Of a stretch of 32,126 nucleotides of DNA, positions 24,179-32,077 are shown piece by piece. The notes beneath the pieces were generated by a model. That model saw only the letters and a program-made list of their open reading frames with translations. It was not told where the DNA came from and made no database searches. The position numbers were made by a program, and so were the translations under genes. Position 1 is the stretch's first letter; every line of letters starts with the position of its first letter. Origin of the DNA: Thermocatellispora tengchongensis (GTDB taxonomy: Bacteria > Actinomycetota > Actinomycetes > Streptosporangiales > Streptosporangiaceae); the NCBI RefSeq assembly GCF_014202315.1, contig NZ_JACHGN010000031.1, positions 1-32,126 of the forward strand. The letters run 5' to 3'.

Positions 24179-24353
24179 TCGAACCGGCCCGCTCCCCGTG
24201 AACGCGATGAGGGCGGGCCGGGGGCCGCTGCGAAACGCGGCACTCCGGCCCGCCCGAACTCCTTCCCCCACCGCCCGACCCGGATCGCCCGCTTGCGGCT
24301 GATCCGGGTCGTCCCATCTCCGGGCCGCGCCCGAGGCCGCCCGCCATCGTCGG

Positions 24354-24443
24354 CCTCGCGTCCCCGCTCTGAGGTGAGGGGCCTCACATGCACGGCAGAA
24401 AGCCCCATCCCGGCCCTCGCGTCCCCGCTCTGAGGTGAGGGGC
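24354..24443. repeat. 29-bp direct repeat, two copies 61 bp apart
   Basis: The sequence CCTCGCGTCCCCGCTCTGAG and the next nine bases occur at 24354-24382 and again at 24415-24443. Each copy can fold weakly (CCCC...CTC with GAG...GGGG). Confidence 0.75.
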
Positions 24444-24511
24444 GGGGGTGCGGCCCTGCCCTGCTGCCGGTTCGGGCTGCCTCGTCTCCGGCTGGGTGGA
24501 CGCCGGTTTCC

Positions 24512-24531
24512 GGCGGGCCCGAAGGCCCGCC
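24512..24531 (-). terminator. Terminator hairpin with UUCG tetraloop after the GNAT gene
   Basis: On the minus strand GGCGGGCC-TTCG-GGCCCGCC is a perfect 8-bp GC stem closed by the very stable UUCG tetraloop, 66 nt after the GNAT stop. A good intrinsic-terminator structure even without a T-run. Confidence 0.75.
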
Positions 24532-24596
24532 TTCGAATCGGTTCGGGGGCCCCGCCATTGGCCGGCCCTGTGGGGCCTGCCTCCGGCGGGGGTGGG

Positions 24597-25688
24597 TCAG
24601 CGGGCTGGGGTGGAGGTGCGGCGGCGGCCGTACCATTGCAGGGCGCGGTCCGCGAGGCCGTACAGGCGGGGGCTGTCCAGGATGCGGTGGCGGAGGCGGC
24701 GGACCGGCTCGGTGCGCACCCAGTGGGCGGCCGCGCGTGCGGTGCGGCGGCGGACGATGCCCTCGCTCACCGGTATGTTCCTGCTGCCCAGCAGCCGCTT
24801 GTACTCATAGCCCTTGGCGACGCTGAGGTCGATGGCCTGGATGCCGATCTTCGCCGCGTCGTCGGCCATGTGGAAGTGCTGGATGATGCCCGGGGAGTAC
24901 TTGCCGAAGGCGGGGTCGTAGGCGGGGAACCAGTTGACCAGCACCGACGCCGAGCGCAGGCCGAAGTGGCCGGCGACCGGCTCGCCGCCGGCGTACAGCA
25001 TGGACAGCACGCCGCCGAAGTCCGGGGTGTCGATGGCGTGCAGCCTTTCCACGAGCTCGACCACCCAGGACTTGGCGAAGCGGTCGGCGCGGCCCATGCG
25101 CGCGTACTGGGCGGACTTCCACTCCCGCAGCAGCCGCAGTCGCTCCTCGGCCCGCTCGGCGAAGACGAAGGACACCTCGCCGGACTCGCGGCCGAGCTTG
25201 CGTTCCTTGTAGCGCATGGTCTTCATGAACTTGGGCGACCGGCTGGTCAGCCGGTCGATGTAGGCCGCGTAGCCGTCGGACAGGTCCATGACGGCCGCCT
25301 CCTGGCGCAGCGTGGTGAACGGCTCGAACCAGGGTTGCTCGGGGACCAGGCAGCCGTACTCCCACACGTGCAGCCCGCAGGCCGCCAGCAGCGTGTCGGC
25401 GTCCACGTGGAAGCCGGGACGGTGGATGACGCCCTGGCTGAGGGACACCCACGCCCCCACGGCGGTGCCCACGCCGGAACGCTCCTCATAGGGGAAGAAC
25501 GCGGCGATGCCCTGCCCGTCGCTGACGACGGCCACCCGTACGCGATCCGACACCTCCGCCATGCACAGGATGAACTCGGGGGATAAGAACGGATTGGCCA
25601 GATGCGGCTGCGCCCGCTGCATCTCCCGCCACGCGTCGATCTCCCCCGGGCCCAGCTCGCTGGGCCGAATCACCGCCACACCTGTCAT
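24597..25688 (-). CDS. CelD/BcsL-type GNAT acetyltransferase (FemAB-like fold)
   Basis: A 363-aa protein of the GNAT_6 group, which includes CelD/BcsL, a family found with cellulose and other exopolysaccharide genes. These proteins have two GNAT-like halves and are predicted to transfer an acyl or aminoacyl group; the substrate is usually unknown. Visible family features are NPFLSPEFILCMAEV near the N-terminus, SPKFMKTMRYKERKLGRESG in the middle, GEPVAGHFGLRSASVLVNWF and PAYDPAFGKYSPGIIQHF, then IQAIDLSVAKGYEYKR. The start at ATG 25688 has GAGGAG 7 nt upstream. It stands alone, with a structured leader upstream and a strong terminator downstream. It probably modifies a cell-surface glycan or lipid, but no glycan operon is adjacent. 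Confidence 0.8.
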   Translation of the reverse strand: MTGVAVIRPSELGPGEIDAWREMQRAQPHLANPFLSPEFILCMAEVSDRVRVAVVSDGQGIAAFFPYEERSGVGTAVGAWVSLSQGVIHRPGFHVDADTLLAACGLHVWEYGCLVPEQPWFEPFTTLRQEAAVMDLSDGYAAYIDRLTSRSPKFMKTMRYKERKLGRESGEVSFVFAERAEERLRLLREWKSAQYARMGRADRFAKSWVVELVERLHAIDTPDFGGVLSMLYAGGEPVAGHFGLRSASVLVNWFPAYDPAFGKYSPGIIQHFHMADDAAKIGIQAIDLSVAKGYEYKRLLGSRNIPVSEGIVRRRTARAAAHWVRTEPVRRLRHRILDSPRLYGLADRALQWYGRRRTSTPAR

Positions 25689-25710
25689 CTATCGCTCCTC
25701 ATACACCGCG

Positions 25711-25745
25711 GCACCTTGCCGCTGGCGGTGACCACGGCAAGGTGC
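25711..25745 (-). promoter_or_regulatory. Hairpin in the GNAT leader
   Basis: Perfect 11-bp inverted repeat (GCACCTTGCCG at 25711-25721, CGGCAAGGTGC at 25735-25745) with a 13-nt loop, 22 nt before the GNAT start codon. Placed to influence translation or early termination of that transcript. Confidence 0.5.
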
Positions 25746-25753
25746 AGACGGGG

Positions 25754-25851
25754 CGTTCCCCGAGACCGTATCCCGGCGCTGCACCCGCGGCGCGCGGTGC
25801 ATGGCATCGAAGCGGCCAGGCGCGCCGCCAGACGCGGTCTCAGGGAGAACG
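25754..25851. repeat. 98-bp nested inverted-repeat structure in an intergenic region
   Basis: The outer arms CGTTCCCCGAGACCG (25754-25768) and CGGTCTCAGGGAGAACG (25835-25851) make 15 pairs with two bulged bases. Between them TGCACC (25780-25785) pairs with GGTGCA (25796-25801). The element sits in the 390-bp gap between divergent genes. It could be a structured leader RNA of the GNAT gene or a small mobile relic; no target-site duplication was seen. Confidence 0.55.
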
Positions 25852-26012
25852 TCCGAGAGTTCCGCCCAGTGCCCGTCTCACCACATCAGTGATCATCTTG
25901 TTACCTGGAGCACCGGGTAGCCGCGCTCGCGGTGGCTGCCGGGGGTCGTTCCCCTCGGTGGACGGCCGCGCGGCGTGTCGAATGCTCACCGGCCGGGCAC
26001 CGCATGGTTACT

Positions 26013-26029
26013 CTGACATCAACTGTCAG
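26013..26029. promoter_or_regulatory. Palindromic operator-like site upstream of the glycerophosphodiesterase gene
   Basis: CTGACA-TCAAC-TGTCAG has 6-bp arms and a 5-nt spacer, a common shape for a dimeric helix-turn-helix regulator site, 50 nt before the ATG at 26079. The regulator is unknown; it does not look like the GTTCACC-type PHO box. Confidence 0.4.
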
Positions 26030-26078
26030 TCACAGGGCGTGGTCATTGTCGGGCCGTAGGTCTGCCACGAGGAGATCC

Positions 26079-26924
26079 ATGTTCAGACGGCTCGCCGCCA
26101 TCCTCGCGATCACGTCCGCCTTTCTGACCGCCCCCGCCCTGCCCGCGTCCCCGGCCGCCGCCGCGACCGAGGCGACCGCCGTCACCGGCGTCGCCCATCG
26201 GGGCGCCTCGGCGTACGCGCCGGAGAACACCCTCGCCGCCTTCGAGCTGGCGGCCGGGCAGGGCGCCGACATGTTCGAGCTCGACGTCCAGGAGACCAAG
26301 GACCACGAGCTGGTCCTGATGCACGACACGACCCTGACCCGCACCACCGACGCCGAGCGGGTCTTCCCCGGGCTGGCGCCGTGGCGGGTCGGCGACCTCA
26401 CGCTCGACCAGATCCGCAGGCTGGACGCCGGCTCGTGGTTCTCCCCCGAGTACGAGGGCGAGCGCGTGCCCACCCTGGGCGAGGCGCTGCGGGAGATGGA
26501 CGACTCGGGGCTGGGCCTGCTGCTGGAGATCAAGGCGCCGCGGCTCTACCCGGGCATCGAGGAACGCGTCGCCGCCGAGCTGCGGCGCCATCCCGGCTGG
26601 CCGGAGTCCGGGCGGGTGGTGGTGCAGTCGTTCGACTGGGGGTCGATGCGGGCCTTCCACCGGCTGCTGCCCGGCGTCCCGATCGGCCTTCTCGGCACGC
26701 CGTCCCCGGCCGAGCTGCGGGAGCTGGCCGCGTTCGCCGACCAGATCAACCCGCCGTACGCCACCCTCACGGCCGCGTACGTGCGCCGCGTGCACCGCCT
26801 CGGCATGCGGGTCTTCGCCTGGACGGTGGACTCCCCGGAGGGCATGCGCCGCGTGCTCTCCTACGGCGTGGACGGCGTCATCTCCAACAGGCCCGATGTC
26901 CTGCACGACGTGATCCGCCCCTGA
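26079..26924 (+). CDS. Secreted glycerophosphodiester phosphodiesterase
   Basis: Hydrolyses glycerophosphodiesters, the deacylated phospholipids, to glycerol-3-phosphate and an alcohol. The 281-aa protein has a clear signal peptide (MFRRLAAILAITSAFLTAPA, cleavage after about residue 29), so it acts outside the cell. The GDPD catalytic set is present: His40-Arg41 in VAHRGAS, Glu49-Asn50 in APENT, Glu67 and Asp69 in FELDVQ, and His82 in LMHDTTLTRTT. LLLEIKAP and GMRVFAWTVD are the later conserved strands. The ATG at 26079 is chosen for its ribosome-binding site (GAGGAG, 4 nt spacing to ATCC); the longer upstream frame would destroy the signal peptide. It converges on the alpha/beta hydrolase gene with a 13-bp gap. 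Probable role in phosphate or glycerol scavenging. Confidence 0.9.
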   Translation: MFRRLAAILAITSAFLTAPALPASPAAAATEATAVTGVAHRGASAYAPENTLAAFELAAGQGADMFELDVQETKDHELVLMHDTTLTRTTDAERVFPGLAPWRVGDLTLDQIRRLDAGSWFSPEYEGERVPTLGEALREMDDSGLGLLLEIKAPRLYPGIEERVAAELRRHPGWPESGRVVVQSFDWGSMRAFHRLLPGVPIGLLGTPSPAELRELAAFADQINPPYATLTAAYVRRVHRLGMRVFAWTVDSPEGMRRVLSYGVDGVISNRPDVLHDVIRP

Positions 26925-26937
26925 GGGCCGCGGCGGG

Positions 26938-27750
26938 TCAGGTCACCCGGGCGGCCAGGTCCACGACCGCGTCCACCAGCTCGGGGCCGTCGAGGAAGAC
27001 GCGGTCGTTGTGGCCCGCGCCCGCGATCTCGACGTTCCCGACGAGGCCGGGCGCCGCCTCGGCGACGGCGCGGCTCAGATGGGGCGGCACGATCGTGTCG
27101 TGGGAGCCGTAGACGACCGTCGTGGGCACCCGGACGCCCGCCAGATGCGCGGTCACCGGGAAGCGGTCCCACAGCAGGGGGCGTACCGGCAGGAAGGGGT
27201 AGTTCACCTGCCCCGCGTCGGCCAGGTCGGTGAAGGGGGAGCGCAGCAGCAGGGCCGCGGGCGGATGCTCGGTGGCCAGTTCGGCGACCACGCCCGCGCC
27301 CAGGCTCTCGCCGAAGTAGATCAGGGCGTCGCCGGAGCGGGCCAGGTGCTCCCGGGCCGCCCGGACGTCCAGGGCGAGCCCGGCCTCGCTCGGCTCGCCC
27401 GGGTTGCCGCCGTAGCCCCGGTAGTCCAGGAGCAGCACCGACAGCCCGCGGCCGGCCAGGGCGCGGGCGAGCGGCGCCCGGTAGGCCCGGTTGCCCGCGT
27501 TGCCGCCCGCGACCAGCACCGACACGCCCCGCTCCGGCGCGGCGGCGGGCACGTACCAGGCGCCCAGGCGCAGCCCGTCGGCGGTGGTGAGGGTGACGTC
27601 GCGCGCACCGGGCAGGACCGCGGCGGCCGGCGGGACGGGGGAGCGGTCGGGCAGATAGATCAGCTTGCGCTGGAACACCCAGGCCAGGCCGACCACCAGG
27701 AGCGCGACCACGAGCAGGGCGAGCACGCCCCGCATGACCCAGTCGAGCAT
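26938..27750 (-). CDS. Membrane-anchored alpha/beta hydrolase
   Basis: A 270-aa serine hydrolase of unknown substrate. It has an N-terminal membrane anchor (about 6-27, [20 protein letters not shown]) followed by [11 protein letters not shown], typical of the 'bem46/YtmA-like' family found in membranes. The hydrolase core has [12 protein letters not shown], the nucleophile elbow GESLG with Ser149, Asp218 in GSHDTIVP and His247 in GAGHND, so the triad is complete. SPFTDLAD is the usual strand after the elbow. Two consecutive ATG codons compete: the second, at 27750, is 6 nt after GGGAGG and is preferred to the first at 27753. Convergent with the secreted glycerophosphodiesterase; both could act on lipids, but that is only a suggestion. 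Confidence 0.85.
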   Translation of the reverse strand: MLDWVMRGVLALLVVALLVVGLAWVFQRKLIYLPDRSPVPPAAAVLPGARDVTLTTADGLRLGAWYVPAAAPERGVSVLVAGGNAGNRAYRAPLARALAGRGLSVLLLDYRGYGGNPGEPSEAGLALDVRAAREHLARSGDALIYFGESLGAGVVAELATEHPPAALLLRSPFTDLADAGQVNYPFLPVRPLLWDRFPVTAHLAGVRVPTTVVYGSHDTIVPPHLSRAVAEAAPGLVGNVEIAGAGHNDRVFLDGPELVDAVVDLAARVT

Positions 27751-27844
27751 CATCGACCTCCCCGCCGCCCACGCTAACGGCGAACGCCCTCCGACGCCGA
27801 GGGCTCGTCGTCCGGTTTGTCGTATCACACGTAGCCTGTCCGTC

Positions 27845-28927
27845 ATGCCGCAGACATCGACGGAAGATCGCAACTGGATCGCCGAGGCGGTCCGCCGGGT
27901 GGAGGCCGACACCAACCGCAGCGCCGACACGCACCTGCACGTCGTCAACCTGCCGGGCGCGCCGGGTATCGACCTGTATCTCAAGGACGAGTCGGTCCAC
28001 CCGACGGGGAGCCTCAAGCACCGCCTGGCGCGCTCGCTGTTCCTGTACGCGCTGTGCAACGGGTGGATCCACCGCGACACCACCGTCGTCGAGGCGTCCA
28101 GCGGCTCCACCGCGGTCAGCGAGGCGTACTTCGCCCGGCTGCTCGGCCTGCCCTTCATCGCCGTCATGCCCGCCTCGACCAGCCCGGAGAAGGTGGCGCT
28201 CATCGAGTGGTACGGCGGCCGGTGCCACTTCGTGAGCAGCGCGGCCGAGGTGTACGACGAGGCCCGCCGCATCGCGGCCGAGCGGGGCGGCCACTACATG
28301 GACCAGTTCACCTACGCCGAACGGGCCACCGACTGGCGGGGCAACAACAACATCGCCGAGTCGATCTTCCAGCAGATGGCCGCCGAGCGGCACCCCGTGC
28401 CGTCCTGGATCGTGGTGAGCGCGGGGACCGGCGGCACCTCGGCCACGATCGGCCGCTACATCCGCTACCGCCGCCACCCGACCCGGGTGCTCGTGGCCGA
28501 CCCCGAGGGCTCGGCGTTCTACCACGGCTGGCGCGACGGCGCCTCCGACGTCACCGTGACCTCCCAGTCGCGCATCGAGGGCATCGGCCGCCCGCGCATC
28601 GAGCCGTCCTTCGTCGGCGGCGTCATCGACGACATGGAGCAGGTGCCCGACGCCGCCTCGATCGCCACCATGCGATGGCTGTCCGAACGCATGGGCCGCA
28701 CGGTGGGCGCCTCCACCGGCACGAACGTCTGGGCCGCCCTGCGCCTCATCGAGCGCATGCGCCGGGCCGGCGAGCAGGGCAGCGTCGTCACCCTGCTGTG
28801 CGACGCGGGGGAGAGGTACCTCAGCACCTACTTCGACGACTCCTGGCTCGTCGAGCACGACATCGACATCGCACCGTACGCGCAGCTCCTCAAGGGCTAC
28901 GACGCCACCGGACGGCTGCGCCTGTGA
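27845..28927 (+). CDS. cds1: PLP-dependent cysteine desulfhydrase of the Cds1 type
   Basis: A 360-aa fold-type II PLP enzyme similar to Mycobacterium tuberculosis Cds1 (Rv3684), which breaks L-cysteine down to H2S, pyruvate and ammonia. The PLP Lys58 lies in [18 protein letters not shown]. Other Cds1-type signatures are [65 protein letters not shown] and [10 protein letters not shown]. These long identical-looking blocks separate it from ordinary cysteine synthases. TAGCCT at 27832-27837 puts the expected transcript start at the ATG, so translation is probably leaderless; no ribosome-binding site is present. Expected role: cysteine detoxification and sulfide-based redox defence. The substrate is by homology; related enzymes can act as synthases. 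Confidence 0.88.
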   Translation: MPQTSTEDRNWIAEAVRRVEADTNRSADTHLHVVNLPGAPGIDLYLKDESVHPTGSLKHRLARSLFLYALCNGWIHRDTTVVEASSGSTAVSEAYFARLLGLPFIAVMPASTSPEKVALIEWYGGRCHFVSSAAEVYDEARRIAAERGGHYMDQFTYAERATDWRGNNNIAESIFQQMAAERHPVPSWIVVSAGTGGTSATIGRYIRYRRHPTRVLVADPEGSAFYHGWRDGASDVTVTSQSRIEGIGRPRIEPSFVGGVIDDMEQVPDAASIATMRWLSERMGRTVGASTGTNVWAALRLIERMRRAGEQGSVVTLLCDAGERYLSTYFDDSWLVEHDIDIAPYAQLLKGYDATGRLRL

Positions 28928-28989
28928 CCTCGGGCCCGGACGACCGCCCGCCGTCGTGATCGCCGGGTCCGCCGGGCATCCTCGAAGGG

Positions 28990-29748
28990 ATGCGCGTGAC
29001 CTATCAGAGCGAGCCGGCGCCCGGCTCGGTGAACGAGGACCTGGTGCTCGGCGGCCCCGCCTGGGTGGCCGTGCTCGACGGCGCGACCGCCCCGCCCGGC
29101 GGCGGCTCCGGGTGCGGGCACGAGGTGTCCTGGCTGGTGGGCCGGCTCGGCGCCGCGCTGGCCGCGGGGCTCGCGACCCGGCCCGGCGACAGCCTGCCCG
29201 ACCTGGTCGCCGCGGCCGTCCGCGACGCCATGGCCGCGCACGGCGGCACCTGTGACCTGGACAATCCCGACTCGCCGTCCTCCACGGTGGCCGTGCTGCG
29301 CGAGCGGGAGGAGCAGGTGGAGTACTTCGTGCTGTGCGACTCGCCGATCGTGCTGCGGCGTGCCGACGGCTCGCTGACGGTGATCGAGGACGACCGGATC
29401 GCGCGCCTGCCGGGCGGGCGGCCCTACAGCCGGGAGCTGGTGCGGTCGATGCGGAACCGGCCCGGCGGCTTCTGGGTGGCCGGCACCCGGCCGGACGCGG
29501 CGTATCAGGCCCTGGCGGGGTCGGTCCCGCGCGAGAGCGTGACCGGCGCCCTGCTGCTGACCGACGGGGTGTCGCGGCTCGTCGAGTGGTACGGCTGGAG
29601 CTGGGCGCGGGTGGTCGCCACCGCCCGCGACCAGGGCGTGGGGGAGCTGATCACGTGGGTACGGGCGGCGGAACGGGAGCGGGGCGCACCCGGGCACGCC
29701 AAGCCGCACGACGACGCGACGGCGGCATGGGCGGAGTGGGACGCCTGA
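28990..29748 (+). CDS. PP2C-like protein phosphatase
   Basis: A 252-aa protein with the order of motifs of metal-dependent PP2C phosphatases: SVNEDLVL (Asn15-Glu16-Asp17), VLDGAT (28-33, metal-binding Asp30), SPSSTVAVL (95-103), LLTDGVSRL (Asp192) and HDDATAAW (Asp241/Asp242). It should remove phosphate from Ser/Thr residues in the cytoplasm. It is a compact catalytic domain with no sensor or membrane segment. GAAGGG lies directly against the ATG at 28990, so either that ATG is read from a leaderless transcript or the GTG at 28996 is the real start. It begins 62 nt after cds1. A phosphoprotein partner is not encoded nearby. The SGCGHEVSWLVGRL insertion suggests a distinct subfamily. Confidence 0.8.
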   Translation: MRVTYQSEPAPGSVNEDLVLGGPAWVAVLDGATAPPGGGSGCGHEVSWLVGRLGAALAAGLATRPGDSLPDLVAAAVRDAMAAHGGTCDLDNPDSPSSTVAVLREREEQVEYFVLCDSPIVLRRADGSLTVIEDDRIARLPGGRPYSRELVRSMRNRPGGFWVAGTRPDAAYQALAGSVPRESVTGALLLTDGVSRLVEWYGWSWARVVATARDQGVGELITWVRAAERERGAPGHAKPHDDATAAWAEWDA

Positions 29749-29753
29749 GCGGG

Positions 29754-29778
29754 ACCGCCCCTACAGCGGACGGGGCGG
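29754..29778. terminator. Bidirectional terminator between convergent genes
   Basis: CCGCCCC at 29754-29760 and GGGGCGG at 29772-29778 form a 7-bp GC stem with an 11-nt loop in and around the 12-bp gap between the phosphatase and recombinase stops. Short but well placed. Confidence 0.5.
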
Positions 29779-30783
29779 CGGCAGGGTGAGCCGGTCCACG
29801 GCCTCGCGGCGGCGGTGTTCCGGGCGCCGGTCGTAGCGGGCGGTGGTGGCCGGGGATGCGTGGCCGACCAGCGCCTGGGCCGTGGCCAGGTCCACGCCGG
29901 CGTCCAGCAGCTCGCCGATGAACGTACGGCGGAAGTCGTGCGGGGTGCGCGGGGACGCCCCCGCCGCCGCCAGGCGGCGGGCCAGGATGTCGGCGACGGC
30001 CTGGCCGGTCATGGGGGCCGGGGCCCCGTCGCGGGTCCGCAGCCGGCCCGCCCGGCTGATCGGGCAGAACAGCGCTCCGCGTGCCCGGCCGCGTATCGCG
30101 AGCCAGCGCTCCAGCCTGGCCACGGCCTGGCCGTTGAGGTAGACCAGCCGCTCGCGGTCGCGCTTGCCGCGCACCCGCAGCGATCGGGCGCCCGGGTCGT
30201 AGTCGGCCAGGGTCAGGCCGGCGACCTCGGCGCGGCGGCACCCGGTGGAGTACAGCACCGCGAGCAGGGCGGCGTCGCGCGGCCCCGCGGGAGTCTCGTC
30301 GCGCTCGCACACCTCCAGCGCCGCGCCGACGACCTCGGGCGGCACGTGGCTGCCCGCCGGGAGACGGGTGTGGGCCATGGTGGGCAGGTCGGCGGCGCGC
30401 TGGTAGTCCTCGGCCGACATGCGCCCCAGCCGCCACGCCTCGCGCAGCACCCGCCGCAGCGCGACCAGGTGCTTGTTCACATGCGCCGGCGACCAGCCCT
30501 GCTCGGTCAGGATCGCGCGGATGCGCACGGTGTGCTCATAGCGCAGCAGGTGCCACGGCTGGCCCGCGCCGGTCGCGCTCTCGTCGCCGGTGAGCACCCG
30601 CGCGATGCGGTCCAGGCACCCGGCCATGGTGCGACGCGACTCCGCGCCGCCCAGCGAGTCGAGGTAGACGTGGTACGGGTCGGTGGCCGGCGCGGGCGCG
30701 AGCGGCGCGGGCTCGCCCGCCCCGGTCCTGGCGAGCGCGGGGACCTCCTCCACGCGGGAGATCATAACCGGATCGCCGCTCAC
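29761..30783 (-). CDS. Tyrosine recombinase / integrase (XerC/D-like)
   Basis: A 340-aa site-specific recombinase that cuts and joins DNA through a covalent Tyr intermediate. The N-terminal SAM-like core-binding domain is about 33-135. The catalytic domain (about 145-330) carries the full set: Arg183 in TGCRRAE, Lys207 in VRGKRDRERLVYL, His282 and Arg285 in PHDFRRTF, His308 in LVGHAS and Tyr317 in TTARYDRR. So it should be active. The GTG at 30783 overlaps the stop of the upstream gene (GTGA), which I prefer; ATG 30765 would remove six residues. No excisionase, attachment site, tRNA or other phage gene is in the window, so it is more likely a stand-alone chromosomal recombinase than the edge of a prophage. 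Confidence 0.85.
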   Translation of the reverse strand: MSGDPVMISRVEEVPALARTGAGEPAPLAPAPATDPYHVYLDSLGGAESRRTMAGCLDRIARVLTGDESATGAGQPWHLLRYEHTVRIRAILTEQGWSPAHVNKHLVALRRVLREAWRLGRMSAEDYQRAADLPTMAHTRLPAGSHVPPEVVGAALEVCERDETPAGPRDAALLAVLYSTGCRRAEVAGLTLADYDPGARSLRVRGKRDRERLVYLNGQAVARLERWLAIRGRARGALFCPISRAGRLRTRDGAPAPMTGQAVADILARRLAAAGASPRTPHDFRRTFIGELLDAGVDLATAQALVGHASPATTARYDRRPEHRRREAVDRLTLPPPRPL

Positions 30784-31355
30784 CACCGTTCGAGCTGGCG
30801 CACGATCGGCCCCACGGCGTCGTTGAGCTTCTTGGCCAGCAGGATCACGGTGCGGCGCGCGGTCTCCTCCAGGTCGTCGTCCGCGTCGGCGGGGGCGTCG
30901 GGCAGCCCGTCCAGCGGGATCGGCGTCTGCAGCAGGAGCATCGCCCGCAGGTAGGACGTCTTGACCAGGTCCTGCTCCGAGGGCTCCAGGAACTGGCCGA
31001 AGGTCTGCGGCCAGTCGCGCCACTCGCGGTCGCCCTCCCAGTCGGGGGTCCAGGTCAGGGTGGCCGGGCGCGGGGAGACCAGCTCGACCCTGGCCATCAT
31101 GGTGCCGTCCCAGGAGTTGCGCAGGCACCTGGCCGACAGGATGCGGCGGTGCCAGCGCACGTACCCGGGCGAGAGCACCGGGGCCGTCGCCAGCCGCCAG
31201 GCCGTGCAGGCGAAGGCGACCGGGGCGATGTCGCCGAAGGCGCCGGCGAACTCCGCGGTGCTGCTCCTGACCTGGTCGCCGAAGCGGCTCACCCCGTCGG
31301 CGGCGCGCTCGCGGTCGTACTCGTGGTCGACCCAGAAGGCCACGGGCTCGCTCAT
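30780..31355 (-). CDS. Unknown protein coupled to the recombinase
   Basis: A 191-aa protein that I do not recognise. It is Trp-rich in the middle (SPGYVRWHRRIL, NSWDGTMMARVEL, LTWTPDWEGDREWRDWPQTF) and has a helical C-terminus (DLEETARRTVILLAKKLNDAVGPIVRQLERW, read in two parts). No signal peptide, membrane segment or catalytic motif is evident. ATG 31355 has GGGAGG about 10 nt upstream. Its stop overlaps the start of the tyrosine recombinase by four bases, so the two are almost certainly made together; it may regulate or assist the recombinase, but there is no direct evidence. Confidence 0.7.
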   Translation of the reverse strand: MSEPVAFWVDHEYDRERAADGVSRFGDQVRSSTAEFAGAFGDIAPVAFACTAWRLATAPVLSPGYVRWHRRILSARCLRNSWDGTMMARVELVSPRPATLTWTPDWEGDREWRDWPQTFGQFLEPSEQDLVKTSYLRAMLLLQTPIPLDGLPDAPADADDDLEETARRTVILLAKKLNDAVGPIVRQLERW

Positions 31356-31495
31356 GGTCGTAGGTCCTCCCTGGGGCGGGACAGGGGCGTCGGCGGCCCG
31401 CCGCGCACGGCGAGCCCGAGGGTCACTCTACGACCGCCGGCGAGAAACTTTCGGGCGATCTTGCCGGTAACATGGCGTGTCAAGGGGGTGGAGAC

Positions 31496-32077
31496 ATGGC
31501 GGGCGAGCCGCAGGCGACGGTGGTCGCGGTGAGCAGCAGCCCCGGCCACACCTTCGGCAAACCGGGCCGCGACGTCATCCGGGTGCTCGCCGGGCTCGGC
31601 GTCGAGGGCGACGCCCACTGCGGCGCGACGGTGAAGCACCGCTCGCGGGTGGCCCGCGACCCCACGCAGCCCAACCTGCGCCAGGTGCACCTCATCCACG
31701 CCGAGCTGCACGACGAGCTGCGCGAGGCCGGATTCGAGGTCGGCCCCGGCGAGCTGGGCGAGAACCTCACCACCCGCGGCCTCGATCTGCTCGCCCTGCC
31801 CACCGGCACCGTGCTGCGCGTGGGCGCGCAGGCGGTGCTGCGGGTGACCGGCCTGCGCAACCCGTGCGCCCAGATCGACGGCTTCCAGCGGGGCCTGCTG
31901 GCCGCCGTGCTCGGCCGCGACGACAGCGGCGCCCTGGTACGCAAGGCCGGGGTGATGGCGGTCGTGGTCGCCTCGGGCGAGATCCGCCCCGGCGACACCG
32001 TGCTCGCCGACCCACCGCCCCCTCCGCACGAGCCCCTGCGCCCGGGTCTGATCCACGCGGTCATGCGCGCGGCCTGA
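31496..32077 (+). CDS. MOSC-domain protein
   Basis: A 193-aa stand-alone MOSC protein. MOSC domains bind the molybdenum cofactor or move sulfur and occur in Moco sulfurases and in YiiM/YuaD-type detoxifying reductases. Key features are VSSSPGHTFGKP (12-23), GLGVEGDAHCG (33-43), HLIHAELHDEL, GELGENLTTRGLDLLALPTG (85-104) and the conserved Cys124 in GLRNPCAQID, the expected Moco ligand. It lacks the N-terminal beta-barrel of large MOSC proteins, so it probably works alone or with a separate redox partner. GGTGGAG lies just before ATG 31496, and TAACAT at 31468-31473 is a possible -10 box. It is divergent from the unknown gene at 30780-31355. Confidence 0.85.
   Translation: MAGEPQATVVAVSSSPGHTFGKPGRDVIRVLAGLGVEGDAHCGATVKHRSRVARDPTQPNLRQVHLIHAELHDELREAGFEVGPGELGENLTTRGLDLLALPTGTVLRVGAQAVLRVTGLRNPCAQIDGFQRGLLAAVLGRDDSGALVRKAGVMAVVVASGEIRPGDTVLADPPPPPHEPLRPGLIHAVMRAA

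Larger units (their letters stand above)
24179..24596. other. Gene-free stretch with hairpins and a direct repeat
   Basis: No credible gene. It contains a 10-bp inverted repeat (GGGCGGGCCG at 24211-24220 with CGGCCCGCCC at 24246-24255), a 29-bp direct repeat, and a perfect terminator hairpin near its right end. It separates the minisatellite from the 3' end of the minus-strand GNAT gene. Confidence 0.5.

Noticed and set aside
23804-24433. A 209-aa protein with Cys/Val repeats
   Set aside because: It is made of a transposase fragment, minisatellite and gene-free sequence read in one frame by chance; the period of 27 keeps frames open.
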